From NCBI GenBank assembly GCA_013360405.1, contig JABWBR010000004.1, positions 81,677 to 145,676 of the forward strand: a stretch of 64,000 bases of DNA, read 5' to 3'. Each line of letters begins with the position of its first letter. Position 1 is the stretch's first letter. The notes under the pieces are model-generated. The model ran no database searches. It saw only the letters and a list, made by a program, of their open reading frames with translations, and had not been told where the DNA came from. Origin of the DNA: Saprospiraceae bacterium (GTDB taxonomy: Bacteria; Bacteroidota; Bacteroidia; Chitinophagales; Saprospiraceae). Shown piece by piece: positions 54,355 through 62,692 of the stretch. The translations under genes were made by a program, and so were the position numbers.

Positions 54355-55448
54355 CGGATATAGCGTTTGTTGTAATCGTCAATTATCTTGAGGAGCGACA
54401 TTTCTACGTCCTCCATATAAAATTCCTGTTGGTCTCTAAAGTGTTCGTCCATCAGCGCTTTCCGGTCGCGGGTGGTGGGGGCTATTTTTTTATATTTTTC
54501 AAACCAGCGGCCTATATCGCGCATGGCCACCATGTCGAGTTCGGGTAAAGCCTGGATGATGTCGGTGCGTTGCACGAGAGCTTCTACCTGGGATTTCACC
54601 TCTTCGTCACCCTCGTCGTATTCTAAGGCAAAAAAGAAGAGAAAAGTGGGAGAATTGGCCGGCAAATCCACTTGGCAAAAGTTTTTAATAAACCAGCCCG
54701 CGGCTTCGGGCGTAAGCTGGGGATCCCAGTCAAATTGGCTGATATGCAGGTTGACGCTCACAAAATCGCGGGCGGTAAGCCCCTGCAATTTCGGACTGCG
54801 TTCGGCGGCATAGTACAGGTTGCGATCCAATAGCGGCTCGTGTTCGTTGACGGGGATGCCCAATGCGGCAAAGAGGCTTTTGAGGATGTTTTTTTTGTAA
54901 ATATCGAGGTCGTTACTGAACTCGAAGGTGAATTCGAATTGCAACGATTTACAGTTGGAGCTGAATTCGGGGTTGAGGTAGTCGAGCAGGCGCCCTTCGA
55001 GGTCGTAGGCGATGCGTTTGAACATGCCTTCGTGCGATTGTCGTTCGTCGCCGTAAAGGTAGTAGAAGTGCGCTTTTTTACCGGCGGCGGCTCCAAAGAT
55101 GCGGCCAAAGGAATCGCTTTGATCCACGCGGTCGCAGGTATGGCAGTGATAATCATGCAGGGCGTCACCTGTCGAAGGGGCGGGGCCGTCGGCCGCCGCG
55201 CGTATTTCGCCGATAAAAACCAATACGCCCTGGTTGATACGCTGTAGCGTCACGGCGTATTCTTCGCGGGTGAGCAGGCCTTTGAAGTAATCTGATTTAG
55301 AAGTGTTGAGGCGCGCCAGTTGGAGGTCTATCTCCGTCAATTTATCCGGGGCGTGCGACAGTACCCATAGCTTGAGTGCTTCGAGGGCAATGTCGGTTTG
55401 TCCATCGGTCAATTGTTGGCTGATATCGCTCAAAGAAGGTGCGGGCAT
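54351..55448 (-). CDS. EAD11-like domain fused to an (inactive) STAND-like domain
   Basis: 365 residues, cytoplasmic. Residues 1-88 show the EAD11 pattern (SDISQQLTDGQTDIALEALK, then LARLNTSKSDYFKGLLTREE, then a last helix). Two cysteines (CHTC, about 118-121) lie in the linker. The remaining part begins KAHFYYLYGDERQSHEGMFK (about 131-150), which is similar to the P-loop region of STAND NTPases but lacks the Lys-Thr/Ser of Walker A; this is the feature of the iSTAND group reported in bacterial conflict operons. It is the first gene of the operon and would be the sensor or scaffold which presents an adaptor domain. The relation to STAND is judged by eye. Confidence 0.65.
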   Translation of the reverse strand: MPAPSLSDISQQLTDGQTDIALEALKLWVLSHAPDKLTEIDLQLARLNTSKSDYFKGLLTREEYAVTLQRINQGVLVFIGEIRAAADGPAPSTGDALHDYHCHTCDRVDQSDSFGRIFGAAAGKKAHFYYLYGDERQSHEGMFKRIAYDLEGRLLDYLNPEFSSNCKSLQFEFTFEFSNDLDIYKKNILKSLFAALGIPVNEHEPLLDRNLYYAAERSPKLQGLTARDFVSVNLHISQFDWDPQLTPEAAGWFIKNFCQVDLPANSPTFLFFFALEYDEGDEEVKSQVEALVQRTDIIQALPELDMVAMRDIGRWFEKYKKIAPTTRDRKALMDEHFRDQQEFYMEDVEMSLLKIIDDYNKRYIR

Positions 55449-55589
55449 AGACTATGGGCGGTGGCTTTTACGGTTTTAACTTGTAAATTTAACAATATAT
55501 TGGGCGGAATAGTGCGATTATGGATAAAACAAGGCGGTTTTTTGTATTTTTAGTTGGTAAATTTATTTTATTCCAAAAAAAATAATCCG

Positions 55590-56114
55590 ATGGCCCACAT
55601 TACCCGACCTGAAGAAGGGGAATTCAATCCCTATTACAGCACGTATATTGATAAAGTAAAGGGCAGCGACATCCTGATGACGCTCGAAGTACAGCTGGAG
55701 AGTACGACGGAATTTATCCGCCGCTTCGACTACGACAAACAAGACTACCGCTACGCGGAAAATAAGTGGACACCGAAAGAAGTATTTCTCCATATTCTCG
55801 ATGCTGAGCGCGTTTTTGCCTACCGCGCCCTGCGTGTGGCACGCGGCGACGAGACTCCCCTCCCCGGCTTTGATCAGGATCAATATGTACCCGAGTCGAA
55901 TGCCGGCAGTCGCAGCCTCGAAAGCATCGCCGAAGAATACGAAGCAGTGCGCAACGCCACGTTGCAGCTATTGTGCTATCTCACCAGCGACCAACTACAA
56001 CGCCGTGGCATCGCCAATAACAGTCCCATTAGTGCGCGGGCGCTGGCCTATATTATTGCCGGCCATGAGATTCACCACTTGGGGGTGCTGAGGGAAAGGT
56101 ATCTGGGCAGGTAG
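55590..56114 (+). CDS. DinB-superfamily protein
   Basis: 174 residues from the ATG at 55590. A four-helix bundle with three metal-binding His: HILDAERV (about 66), and the GHEIHHLGVLRERY motif near the end (His residues about 160-164). DinB/YfiT proteins bind a divalent metal; known members are thiol-dependent S-transferases (bacillithiol, mycothiol), but the substrate of this one is unknown. Upstream frames to 55554 do not fit the family. The 141-bp spacer before it separates it from the divergent EAD11 operon. Confidence 0.88.
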   Translation: MAHITRPEEGEFNPYYSTYIDKVKGSDILMTLEVQLESTTEFIRRFDYDKQDYRYAENKWTPKEVFLHILDAERVFAYRALRVARGDETPLPGFDQDQYVPESNAGSRSLESIAEEYEAVRNATLQLLCYLTSDQLQRRGIANNSPISARALAYIIAGHEIHHLGVLRERYLGR

Positions 56115-56159
56115 GCGGAGGGGCGACTTTGCGACTGTACGACAATCTTGGGTTTTACA

Positions 56160-56280
56160 TTCAATGCCGTCACCCCCCTGGCGTATACCCGTGCCGTCAC
56201 CACCTGAGGTGCATCAATGCCGTCACCACCCGAGCGGAAAAACATAGCCGTCACCTCCCGGGGTGCTCCGGAGCAGTCAC
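56160..56280. repeat. Imperfect 27-bp tandem repeat with small palindromes
   Basis: GCCGTCACC recurs at 56166, 56193, 56219 and 56247 (spacing 27, 26, 28), with a fifth degenerate copy (GCAGTCAC) at 56273. Between them are small palindromes such as CACCTGAGGTG and CACCTCCCGGGGTG. The array fills the spacer between the convergent DinB and LamG genes and ends at the LamG stop. Confidence 0.75.
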
Positions 56281-57512
56281 TTCAAAAGCGTAAGACTGCC
56301 GGTTGCCAGCAATTCCACGCCGTTGCAGACATGGCTTATGCGGTATAGCAGAACGCCGGGATTAATGGGTTGGCCGTCGTAAGTGCCGTCCCATTTGGCG
56401 AAGGGGTCGGTGGTATAGAATACGCGGTTGCCCCAGCGGTCGAAGATCTCGAACGAGCGGAGTTCCTGCAGGGCGAAGGGGTTGCTGATGCCGTATTCAT
56501 CGTTGAGGTCGTCGCCATTGGGGGTAAAGGCGCGAGGAAGGTACACCACGTCGCAGACAAGTGTATTGGGGTCTACTACCGTCACGCGCAGCGAATCGCT
56601 GGCCACGCATGTGGATACGCTATCGCTTAGGCGGATGGTATAGGTAAAGACGCCTGCCTGAGAAGGGGTGATGACCGGTTCTGGTATATTCGATGGGTTT
56701 ACATCGCCTGCCGGTGTCCATTCGTATAGTGTAGCGCAGGAATTATTGAGTCTGATTTGAATAGGGCTACCGAGGAATATCAGCGTATCGCGGTTGTCGA
56801 TCATATCCGGGGAGAGTTGGAGGCCTTCTATTTCGGCTTCTTTGAGTGCCCGGTTATAGATACGCAATTCGTCGATGAGGCCGTCGAAGGGCACTTCGTT
56901 GCCGCCGATGCAATTGCTGCTGCCGATGGTGAAGTTGCCGTCGTTGAGGATATTTACGCGGGAGGCTGTGCCGAGGTCGCCGGCAAACTGGCCGTTGACA
57001 TACATTTTCAGGCGCAGGTTGTCGCGTACCAGCGCCACGTGTTGCCAGCAGGAGGTATTGTCGATGGTGTGCACCAGCGATACACCCTTGAGCGGGTCTT
57101 GTATCATTGCGGCGTTGAGGGTGCGGGTCTGGGGCACGTAGCGGATATAGAAGATATTTTCATCGCCGCAGTCGGCACTGCGTTTCGACATCAGGTACTG
57201 GGTGCCGTTGATGCCTACCGGTTTGAAATAGAAGCTGATAGAGATATCTTCGGTGTCAAATTCCTTATTGATATTGTCGGAGCCGAGTACTACCAGCGCA
57301 TCATCTCCGCCATCAAGGCGCAGAGCCTGGCCGCTCACGCCGCATACGTACGAGGGATCGCCGATTTCAACGCCGGTATTGGCGGAGTTGCCGGTGTCGT
57401 CCTGCGGGCCGATATTAAACGAATAATATGCTACAAGGCCTATATTGGTTTGCGCCTGAAGGCGAAAGGAAAACAGGGCAATAGATAAAAAGAAAATACA
57501 GAAGATGCGCAT
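56277..57512 (-). CDS. Secreted LamG-domain protein with T9SS type B sorting domain
   Basis: 411 residues. A signal peptide (FCIFFLSIALFSFRLQAQ) is followed by a LamG/concanavalin-A-like domain (about 25-220; LVAYYSFN, GLIDELRIYNRALKEAEIE), an Ig/PKD-like segment (about 230-310; SPIQIRLNNSCATLYEWTP), and the gliding-motility-associated C-terminal domain (CHU_C, about 315-411; LPRAFTPNGDDLNDEY, SFEIFDRWGNRVFYT, GVLLYRI). The last directs export by the type IX system and attachment to the cell surface. Likely a surface carbohydrate-binding or adhesive protein. A paralogous but broken copy lies at 58159-58945. Confidence 0.93.
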   Translation of the reverse strand: MRIFCIFFLSIALFSFRLQAQTNIGLVAYYSFNIGPQDDTGNSANTGVEIGDPSYVCGVSGQALRLDGGDDALVVLGSDNINKEFDTEDISISFYFKPVGINGTQYLMSKRSADCGDENIFYIRYVPQTRTLNAAMIQDPLKGVSLVHTIDNTSCWQHVALVRDNLRLKMYVNGQFAGDLGTASRVNILNDGNFTIGSSNCIGGNEVPFDGLIDELRIYNRALKEAEIEGLQLSPDMIDNRDTLIFLGSPIQIRLNNSCATLYEWTPAGDVNPSNIPEPVITPSQAGVFTYTIRLSDSVSTCVASDSLRVTVVDPNTLVCDVVYLPRAFTPNGDDLNDEYGISNPFALQELRSFEIFDRWGNRVFYTTDPFAKWDGTYDGQPINPGVLLYRISHVCNGVELLATGSLTLLK

Positions 57513-57554
57513 TTGCGGTTATGTTTTAATGAAATTGGCGTGGATGGCCCGGTT

Positions 57555-57641
57555 GGGGAGTGTGAGAGGGTGAGAGAGTGGGAGGGAGGGATGATTTATG
57601 GTCACACCCTCTCACTCTCCCACTCTCTCCCCCTCTTTCCC
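57555..57641. repeat. Purine/pyrimidine octamer inverted repeat
   Basis: A G/A-rich arm (57555-57590, units such as GAGAGTGG and GAGGGTGA) faces a C/T-rich arm (57602-57641). The 13-mer GAGAGAGTGGGAG at 57572-57584 is complemented at 57617-57629. It can form a large hairpin upstream of the LamG gene. Confidence 0.7.
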
Positions 57642-57719
57642 AGTGACTACAACGCCAAAAGCGTGGCATTCATTTTTTGCCGGTGCAAATTTATAAGAAT
57701 TGAGTGAACTGTGAAGCGT

Positions 57720-58028
57720 TCACTTAAAAAGGCCTTCCAGCCCGGGAGGAATCATATTCTGTATCATATTCTGGCTTTCGGCGGCTTCTTTTTCGGCGGC
57801 GAGGGCCAGTGCGCGGTTGACGGCCACAGTGACGAAGTCTTCTACCTGCTCTTGGTCATCCCAATCGAGCAGGGCTTTGTCGAATTTGATGTTGAGGATT
57901 TCGCGGGCGGCATTGGCGGTCACTTTCACGGCGCCATCTCCGGCTTCGGCTTCAATGGTAATAGCCGCCAGCTTTTCATGCATGGCTTTTTGCTGTTCTT
58001 TTGCTTGCGATAAAAGGTCTCCGAACAT
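57720..58028 (-). CDS. YbaB/EbfC nucleoid-associated protein
   Basis: 102 residues, the normal size. The helix-strand-helix pattern MFGDLLSQAKEQQKAMHEKL, then a beta sheet (AGDGAVKVTANAAREILNI) and the C-terminal helix is characteristic. The protein forms a tweezer-like dimer that binds DNA. In many bacteria it lies by dnaX and recR; here it does not. Start at the ATG at 58028; 10-bp TTTATGAGGG repeats follow directly upstream (58040-58068). Confidence 0.9.
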   Translation of the reverse strand: MFGDLLSQAKEQQKAMHEKLAAITIEAEAGDGAVKVTANAAREILNIKFDKALLDWDDQEQVEDFVTVAVNRALALAAEKEAAESQNMIQNMIPPGLEGLFK

Positions 58029-58158
58029 GTTGTAAGAGTTTATGAGGGTTTATGAGGGTTTATGCGACTGAAAGCGAACGAAGTGAGTCCCGATTAAAAG
58101 TCGGGGGAGTCCCGTACTGACCAAAGGGAAGTCGGGCATCTCCAAGTCGCCTCCTCGC

Positions 58159-58945
58159 TCAGTCTCCAACTCCTTGTATTTCGCCGGGCAAAAAGCGGGA
58201 GGCGTAGCAATCCTGTTGGGCGTTTTCTACTGGGTAGCGGCTATACAACGCCCAAACGGCTTCTTCGGGGAGGGCGTAATCGTAAATGCGCAATTCATCC
58301 AGTACGCCTTTGAAGCGCTCTGCGCGGCCGCCGCGGAGGCAAGGACTGTTGGAAAATGACAACAGGGTCTCGTTGCTAATATCAACGCCGCTGCATCGAA
58401 ATCCCCTCTTTTGGGGTACGCCGTTGATATACGTCTTGGCTTCAAAGCCTTCGCGGGTTAGCGCAAAATGCATCCACCGGGTGCTATCGAGCTCGGGTGA
58501 AATTTCGTCGTAGTATTTGGCGGGGTTTTCGTAAAGCCTCGTATCTACTATCCTGTCGCTTTGATCGAGTAGGAGGTCGAGGTGGCTGTATTCATCGCAA
58601 AGTTCGCGTTTGGAGAGCATACTTTGGGCGAAAGCCGATTGTTTTTCGGTTTTAAAATAAAAACTGACGGTAAAATCAGTAGTGCCGAAATAGCGGTTGA
58701 CAAGTCCCTCGAACTCGATAAAATCGTTGATGCCGTCAAAGAGGAGTCCGTCGTCTTCGATGCCGCACCAGCATTGAATATCTCCGTACATGGCGCCATT
58801 AGAGCCCTTGCCGCTGTCGTCGCGCGCGTCGCATTGGTTGAAGGAATAGTAGGCTACGAGGCCTTCTTCCTGCATGTGGGAGGAAGGGGGCCAAAGCCGG
58901 CAGCGCGCAAAGCGGGAAAAAAACAACAAGGGCAAATCGGCGCAT
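58159..58945 (-). pseudogene. LamG-domain protein, probably frameshifted paralogue
   Basis: The LamG frame (LVAYYSFNQCDARDDSGKG... LDELRIYDYALPEEAVWAL) is related to the gene at 56277-57512 over about 200 residues but ends without the CHU_C sorting domain. No signal peptide is in its own frame; the sequence before it reads LLFFSRFARCRLWPPSSHMQ. In the neighbouring frame, the ATG at 58945 gives a perfect signal peptide (MRRFALVVFFPLCALPALA). The two would join after a one-base change in a T7 (58917-58923) or C5 run. So it is a broken gene, or one with slippage, unless the LamG part starts at an internal ATG (about 58880) and stays in the cytoplasm. Confidence 0.6.
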
Positions 58946-58989
58946 GAGCAGGTAGATTTGTCCAAAGATAGGCAGTCTTGCGGTAGAAG

Positions 58990-59991
58990 TCAAGAAATCC
59001 CGCTATACCGTTCCACAAAAGCCTTCATTTCGTCCACCATTTCAGGGGAGCCCATGGCGATCGTGGCGCGCTGGTGCAGGTCGTTGACCTCCAGGTCGAG
59101 TACGCGCTCCAGTTGGGTGGTGATAGCTTTGCCGCCGGCTTGCTCAACGATAAAGCTGAGCGGATTGCATTCGTATACCAGTCGCAATTTGCCCTGCGGG
59201 TATTTGCGGGTATTGGGATACAAAAAGATACCGCCCTGCAAGAGGATGCGGTGGATATCAGACACCATAGAGCCGATATAGCGCAGGCGCAGGTTCATAT
59301 CGGAGCACTGGTCGATATAGCGGCGCATGTCTACGTCGAATTTGAGATAATACCCCTGGTTGACCGAATAATAGTTGCCGCGCTGGGGGATTTGAATATC
59401 GCGGTGCGACAGGCAAAATTCGCCGATCGTGGGGTCGAGGGTGAATGCATTTACGCCGCGGCCGGTACTGTACACCAATAGCGTAGAAGTACCGTAAAGC
59501 ACGTATCCTGCGGCCACCAGTTGCGAGCCTTTTTGCAGGAAATCGGCCAGCGTACAAGCGTCGCCGGTATCGCTGATGCGGCGGTAGATGCCGAAGATCG
59601 TTCCCACCGATACATTCACATCGATATTCGAAGAGCCGTCGAGCGGATCGAAGACCACCACGTATTTCGAGGGTTTGTCGTTGACGGTAGGGAAAGTGAT
59701 GATCTCCTCTATTTCCTCTGAGGCCACGCCGGCGCATTCGCCGCTATTTTTGAGGCATTCGATCAGCTTTTCGTTGGCGTAGAGATCGAGTTTCTGCACG
59801 GCATCGCCGCTGGCGTTTTCCACTTCCGCCGTGCCGAGGATATTGAGCAGGCCGGCTTTGTTGACTTCGCGGTTGACAATCTTGGCTGCTACGCCGATAT
59901 CGCGAAGCAATCCGGTGAGCTCGCCGGAAGCAAAGGGGAAGTCCTTTTGCCGGCGAATAATGAATTCATCGAGCGTTATAATCCGGTTCAT
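58990..59991 (-). CDS. fbp: Fructose-1,6-bisphosphatase class I
   Basis: 333 residues, usual length. Hydrolyses fructose-1,6-bisphosphate to fructose-6-phosphate in gluconeogenesis; cytoplasmic. The metal-binding motif VFDPLDGSSNIDVNVSVGTIFGIY is the signature (about 118-140); other landmarks are ASEEIEEI with catalytic Glu residues, the YSTGRGVNAFTLD loop and LRLVYECNPLSFIVEQAGG near the C terminus. ATG at 59991 fits. The class I-specific AMP site is not evident from reading. Confidence 0.96.
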   Translation of the reverse strand: MNRIITLDEFIIRRQKDFPFASGELTGLLRDIGVAAKIVNREVNKAGLLNILGTAEVENASGDAVQKLDLYANEKLIECLKNSGECAGVASEEIEEIITFPTVNDKPSKYVVVFDPLDGSSNIDVNVSVGTIFGIYRRISDTGDACTLADFLQKGSQLVAAGYVLYGTSTLLVYSTGRGVNAFTLDPTIGEFCLSHRDIQIPQRGNYYSVNQGYYLKFDVDMRRYIDQCSDMNLRLRYIGSMVSDIHRILLQGGIFLYPNTRKYPQGKLRLVYECNPLSFIVEQAGGKAITTQLERVLDLEVNDLHQRATIAMGSPEMVDEMKAFVERYSGIS

Positions 59992-60134
59992 GGCTGGTTA
60001 GGTATATAAAACGCTATAAAGGTAATAGGTTTTTGCAACGCCTGCCGGAGTTGAGAGGCAAATATTCTATTCATGCAACCATTATATGGGCTTGCGGGTT
60101 ATATGGGTTTATGTTTTTACGCTAAATTGGCCTT

Positions 60135-61931
60135 GTGAAGCACCTTGCCTACCTGAACCGCTATTTCTGGAAATACCGCTGGCATCTGCTGGGCGGTATC
60201 GTTTTTGTATTTATTTCCAACTATTTCCGCGTTTTGCAGCCGCAGATGATCCGCGAAGCGCTCGACCTGGTAGTAGAGAATATCGGTTTGCACCAATTGT
60301 ACAAAGGCGGCGCCCTGCAGAGCGAGTTATACCGGTCGCTGGGAAAAATATTATTGTATTTCGGCATACTGGTATTGATCCAGGCGCTGATCATGGGCAT
60401 TTTTATGTATTTCATGCGGCAGACCATCATCGTAATGTCGCGGCTGGTGGAATACGATTTGCGCAAAGAAGTTTTTGCCCACTACGAACGCTTGTCCACT
60501 TCATTTTACAGAAGAAACAATACCGGCGACATGATGTCCCGCATTACGGAGGATGTCTCCAAAGTGCGCATGTACATCGGCCCCGCAGTTTTGTACGGCA
60601 TCAACCTGATCTCCTTGTTTGTGATGGTCATATACGCCATGCTCAGCGTAAGCCCCAAACTCACGTTGTATTGCCTGGCGCCGCTACCTCTGTTGTCGAT
60701 ATCCATTTATTACGTGAGCGACCTCATCAACAAACGCAGCGAGATTATACAGCAGCAACTGGCGCGTCTCAACAGCATAGCACAGGAGGTGTATTCCGGC
60801 ATTCGCGTGGTGAAGTCGTACGTACAGGAAAAACCGATGGCGCAGCATTTTACCAAAGAAAGCGAAGACTACAAGGTCAAGTCGCTCAAACTGGCTAAAG
60901 TCGACGCCTATTTTTACCCGCTCATGCTGCTCATGGTCGGCGCCAGCACGCTGCTCACCGTATATATGGGTGGCTTGCAGGTCATCAAGGGCGAAGTGAC
61001 GCCCGGCAACATCGCCGAGTTTGTCATTTACGTCAACATGCTCACCTGGCCGGTGACGGCTATCGGGTGGATTGCTTCGATCATGCAACAGGCGGCGGCT
61101 TCGCAAAAGCGCATCAACGAATTTCTGCATACCGAATCTGATATCGTCAATCCGGTCGCCGCGCAAGCGGCTGCTCCGTTTGAAGGCCAGGTTGTTTTCG
61201 ACGACGTCACGTTCGTATACCCTGATACCGGTATCCAAGCCCTCGAAAAGGTGAGCTTCAGCCTGCAACCTGGCCAGAAGATGGCCATTATCGGCCGTAC
61301 GGGCTCAGGGAAAAGCACCCTGGCCGAATTGCTGGTGCGCATGTACGACGTCACGTCGGGCGCCATCCGTATCGACGGCGTGGATATCCGCGAGCACAAC
61401 CTCGACAACCTGCGCAGCCGCATCGGTTATGTGCCGCAGGACGTATTCCTTTTCTCCGATACTGTCGCGGGCAATATCGCCTTTGGCAAACCCGGCGCGC
61501 AGGAGGAAGAAGTGAAGGCTTTCGCCAAATATGCCGCCGTTTATCAGGACGTGATGGAGCTTCCGCAGGGATTCGAGACCATCGTCGGCGAGCGGGGCGT
61601 TACGCTGTCGGGAGGCCAGAAACAACGCGTATCCATAGCCCGGGCGCTTATCAAAAAACCCGACATCGTCATCCTCGACGACTGCTTATCAGCGGTAGAT
61701 ACCAACACCGAAAAGCAGATACTGGGGTATTTTACCGAAGCGCTGTCGGATAAAACCGCCATCATCATCACCCACCGCATATACTCGCTGTTGCAATTCG
61801 ACAAGATCATCGTGCTCGACCACGGTCGCATTGCCGAAACAGGTACCCACGAAGAATTACTTGCCCGGAAGGGTTATTACGCCGAGATGTTTGAAAAACA
61901 ATCGCTCGAAGAGAACGAGCAGGCGGTCTGA
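60135..61931 (+). CDS. ABC exporter, fused permease-ATPase (MsbA-like)
   Basis: 598 residues starting at a GTG. Six TM helices (about 15-325) followed by the nucleotide-binding domain: Walker A GRTGSGKST, Q loop YVPQDVFLFSD, signature LSGGQKQR, Walker B IVILDDCLSAVD, H loop ITHRIYSL. In Walker B the usual catalytic Glu is Asp, a substitution found in the degenerate site of heterodimeric exporters, but here it is the only site, so the homodimer may be slow or have a partner encoded elsewhere. The substrate may be lipid, drug or peptide. Confidence 0.93.
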   Translation: MKHLAYLNRYFWKYRWHLLGGIVFVFISNYFRVLQPQMIREALDLVVENIGLHQLYKGGALQSELYRSLGKILLYFGILVLIQALIMGIFMYFMRQTIIVMSRLVEYDLRKEVFAHYERLSTSFYRRNNTGDMMSRITEDVSKVRMYIGPAVLYGINLISLFVMVIYAMLSVSPKLTLYCLAPLPLLSISIYYVSDLINKRSEIIQQQLARLNSIAQEVYSGIRVVKSYVQEKPMAQHFTKESEDYKVKSLKLAKVDAYFYPLMLLMVGASTLLTVYMGGLQVIKGEVTPGNIAEFVIYVNMLTWPVTAIGWIASIMQQAAASQKRINEFLHTESDIVNPVAAQAAAPFEGQVVFDDVTFVYPDTGIQALEKVSFSLQPGQKMAIIGRTGSGKSTLAELLVRMYDVTSGAIRIDGVDIREHNLDNLRSRIGYVPQDVFLFSDTVAGNIAFGKPGAQEEEVKAFAKYAAVYQDVMELPQGFETIVGERGVTLSGGQKQRVSIARALIKKPDIVILDDCLSAVDTNTEKQILGYFTEALSDKTAIIITHRIYSLLQFDKIIVLDHGRIAETGTHEELLARKGYYAEMFEKQSLEENEQAV

Positions 61932-61949
61932 ATCTTTTCTGCGCATTGT

Positions 61950-61979
61950 TTTGATATTTTAGGCAAATCTTTACATTTG
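61950..61979 (+). promoter_or_regulatory. Bacteroidota-type promoter of the PUR-domain gene
   Basis: TTTG (61950-61953), an 18-bp spacer and TACATTTG (61972-61979) match the consensus TTTG-N19-TAnnTTTG almost perfectly. Transcription would start at about 61987, some 30 bases before the GTG start at 62016. It is the clearest promoter in the window and supports the taxonomic assignment. Confidence 0.75.
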
Positions 61980-62015
61980 TAAAGTAATGTCATTATTTCA
62001 CTAAATATCAAAAAC

Positions 62016-62390
62016 GTGGATAACGATAGGGGCCAAAGGAGATTTGAGAGTGTGTATTCAAAAAAAGTTCGCGCCGGAAAAAGAAGAACCTACTTTTTTG
62101 ATGTACGCCGAACCAAGGGGGACGACTTCTATCTCACGCTTACCGAGAGTACCAAAAAATTTAACGGTGACGGCTATGAGCGCCACAAGATCTTTTTATA
62201 CAAAGAAGACTTCAACCGCTTCCTTGGCAGTCTCGAAGAAGTGGTCAATTATATCAAAACCGAATTGATGCCCAATTACGACTACGACGAATTCAACCGC
62301 CGCCATGACGAATATGACGACGAGGAGGATATGGGCGAATTCGAAGATACCCGCCGCAATACCAGAAACGACGAAGAAATGACCTGGTAA
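62016..62390 (+). CDS. PUR-domain nucleic-acid-binding protein (DUF3276)
   Basis: 124 residues starting at GTG. The N-terminal 80 residues form a single PUR repeat (SVYSKKVRAGKRRTYFFDVR, then DDFYLTLTESTKK, then the IFLYKEDFNRFLGSLEEVVN helix), the fold of Pur-alpha and Borrelia BpuR, which bind single-stranded DNA or RNA. The C-terminal 40 residues are acidic and disordered (EFNRRHDEYDDEEDMG). It is conserved in Bacteroidota. It stands alone behind a strong promoter and before a perfect hairpin, so it is probably a well-expressed monocistronic gene. Confidence 0.9.
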   Translation: MDNDRGQRRFESVYSKKVRAGKRRTYFFDVRRTKGDDFYLTLTESTKKFNGDGYERHKIFLYKEDFNRFLGSLEEVVNYIKTELMPNYDYDEFNRRHDEYDDEEDMGEFEDTRRNTRNDEEMTW

Positions 62391-62426
62391 TTATAGCGCG
62401 CCGCGCAATTTTTTCCATAAAAAAGA

Positions 62427-62461
62427 TGCAGGGTTTACTACTTATGGTGGTAAACCCTGCA
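62427..62461 (+). terminator. Perfect 12-bp hairpin after PUR-domain gene
   Basis: TGCAGGGTTTAC (62427-62438) and GTAAACCCTGCA (62450-62461) pair perfectly around an 11-base loop. No U-tract follows. A second small hairpin, TCCGCA-TCA-TGCGGA (62491-62505), has eight A residues before it, i.e. it would act as an intrinsic terminator on the minus strand. The 302-bp spacer to the next gene holds these and a -7 box. Confidence 0.6.
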
Positions 62462-62655
62462 CTGCTAATAACCTTAGGTGAAAAAAAATGTCCGCATCAT
62501 GCGGAATAAGTTCATGGGGTTTTTATTTTGGTTTTTCGGTGTTGGAACTATAAGACACCACTTGTGAACCTACCCCCTACGCTGTTGAAAATATCCTTTT
62601 ACAAATCCTTTACATCGTTTTACACCCGAAAAACGGCTTGATCCCGGCTCGCCTA

Positions 62656-62663
62656 TACCTTTG
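62656..62663 (+). promoter_or_regulatory. -7 element before BNR lipoprotein gene
   Basis: TACCTTTG matches TAnnTTTG, 29 bp before the ATG at 62693. A TTG at 62638-62640 is 15 bp upstream, closer than usual. Confidence 0.4.
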
Positions 62664-62692
62664 GCGTATTGTTTCACCAATCAAGCAAAGTC

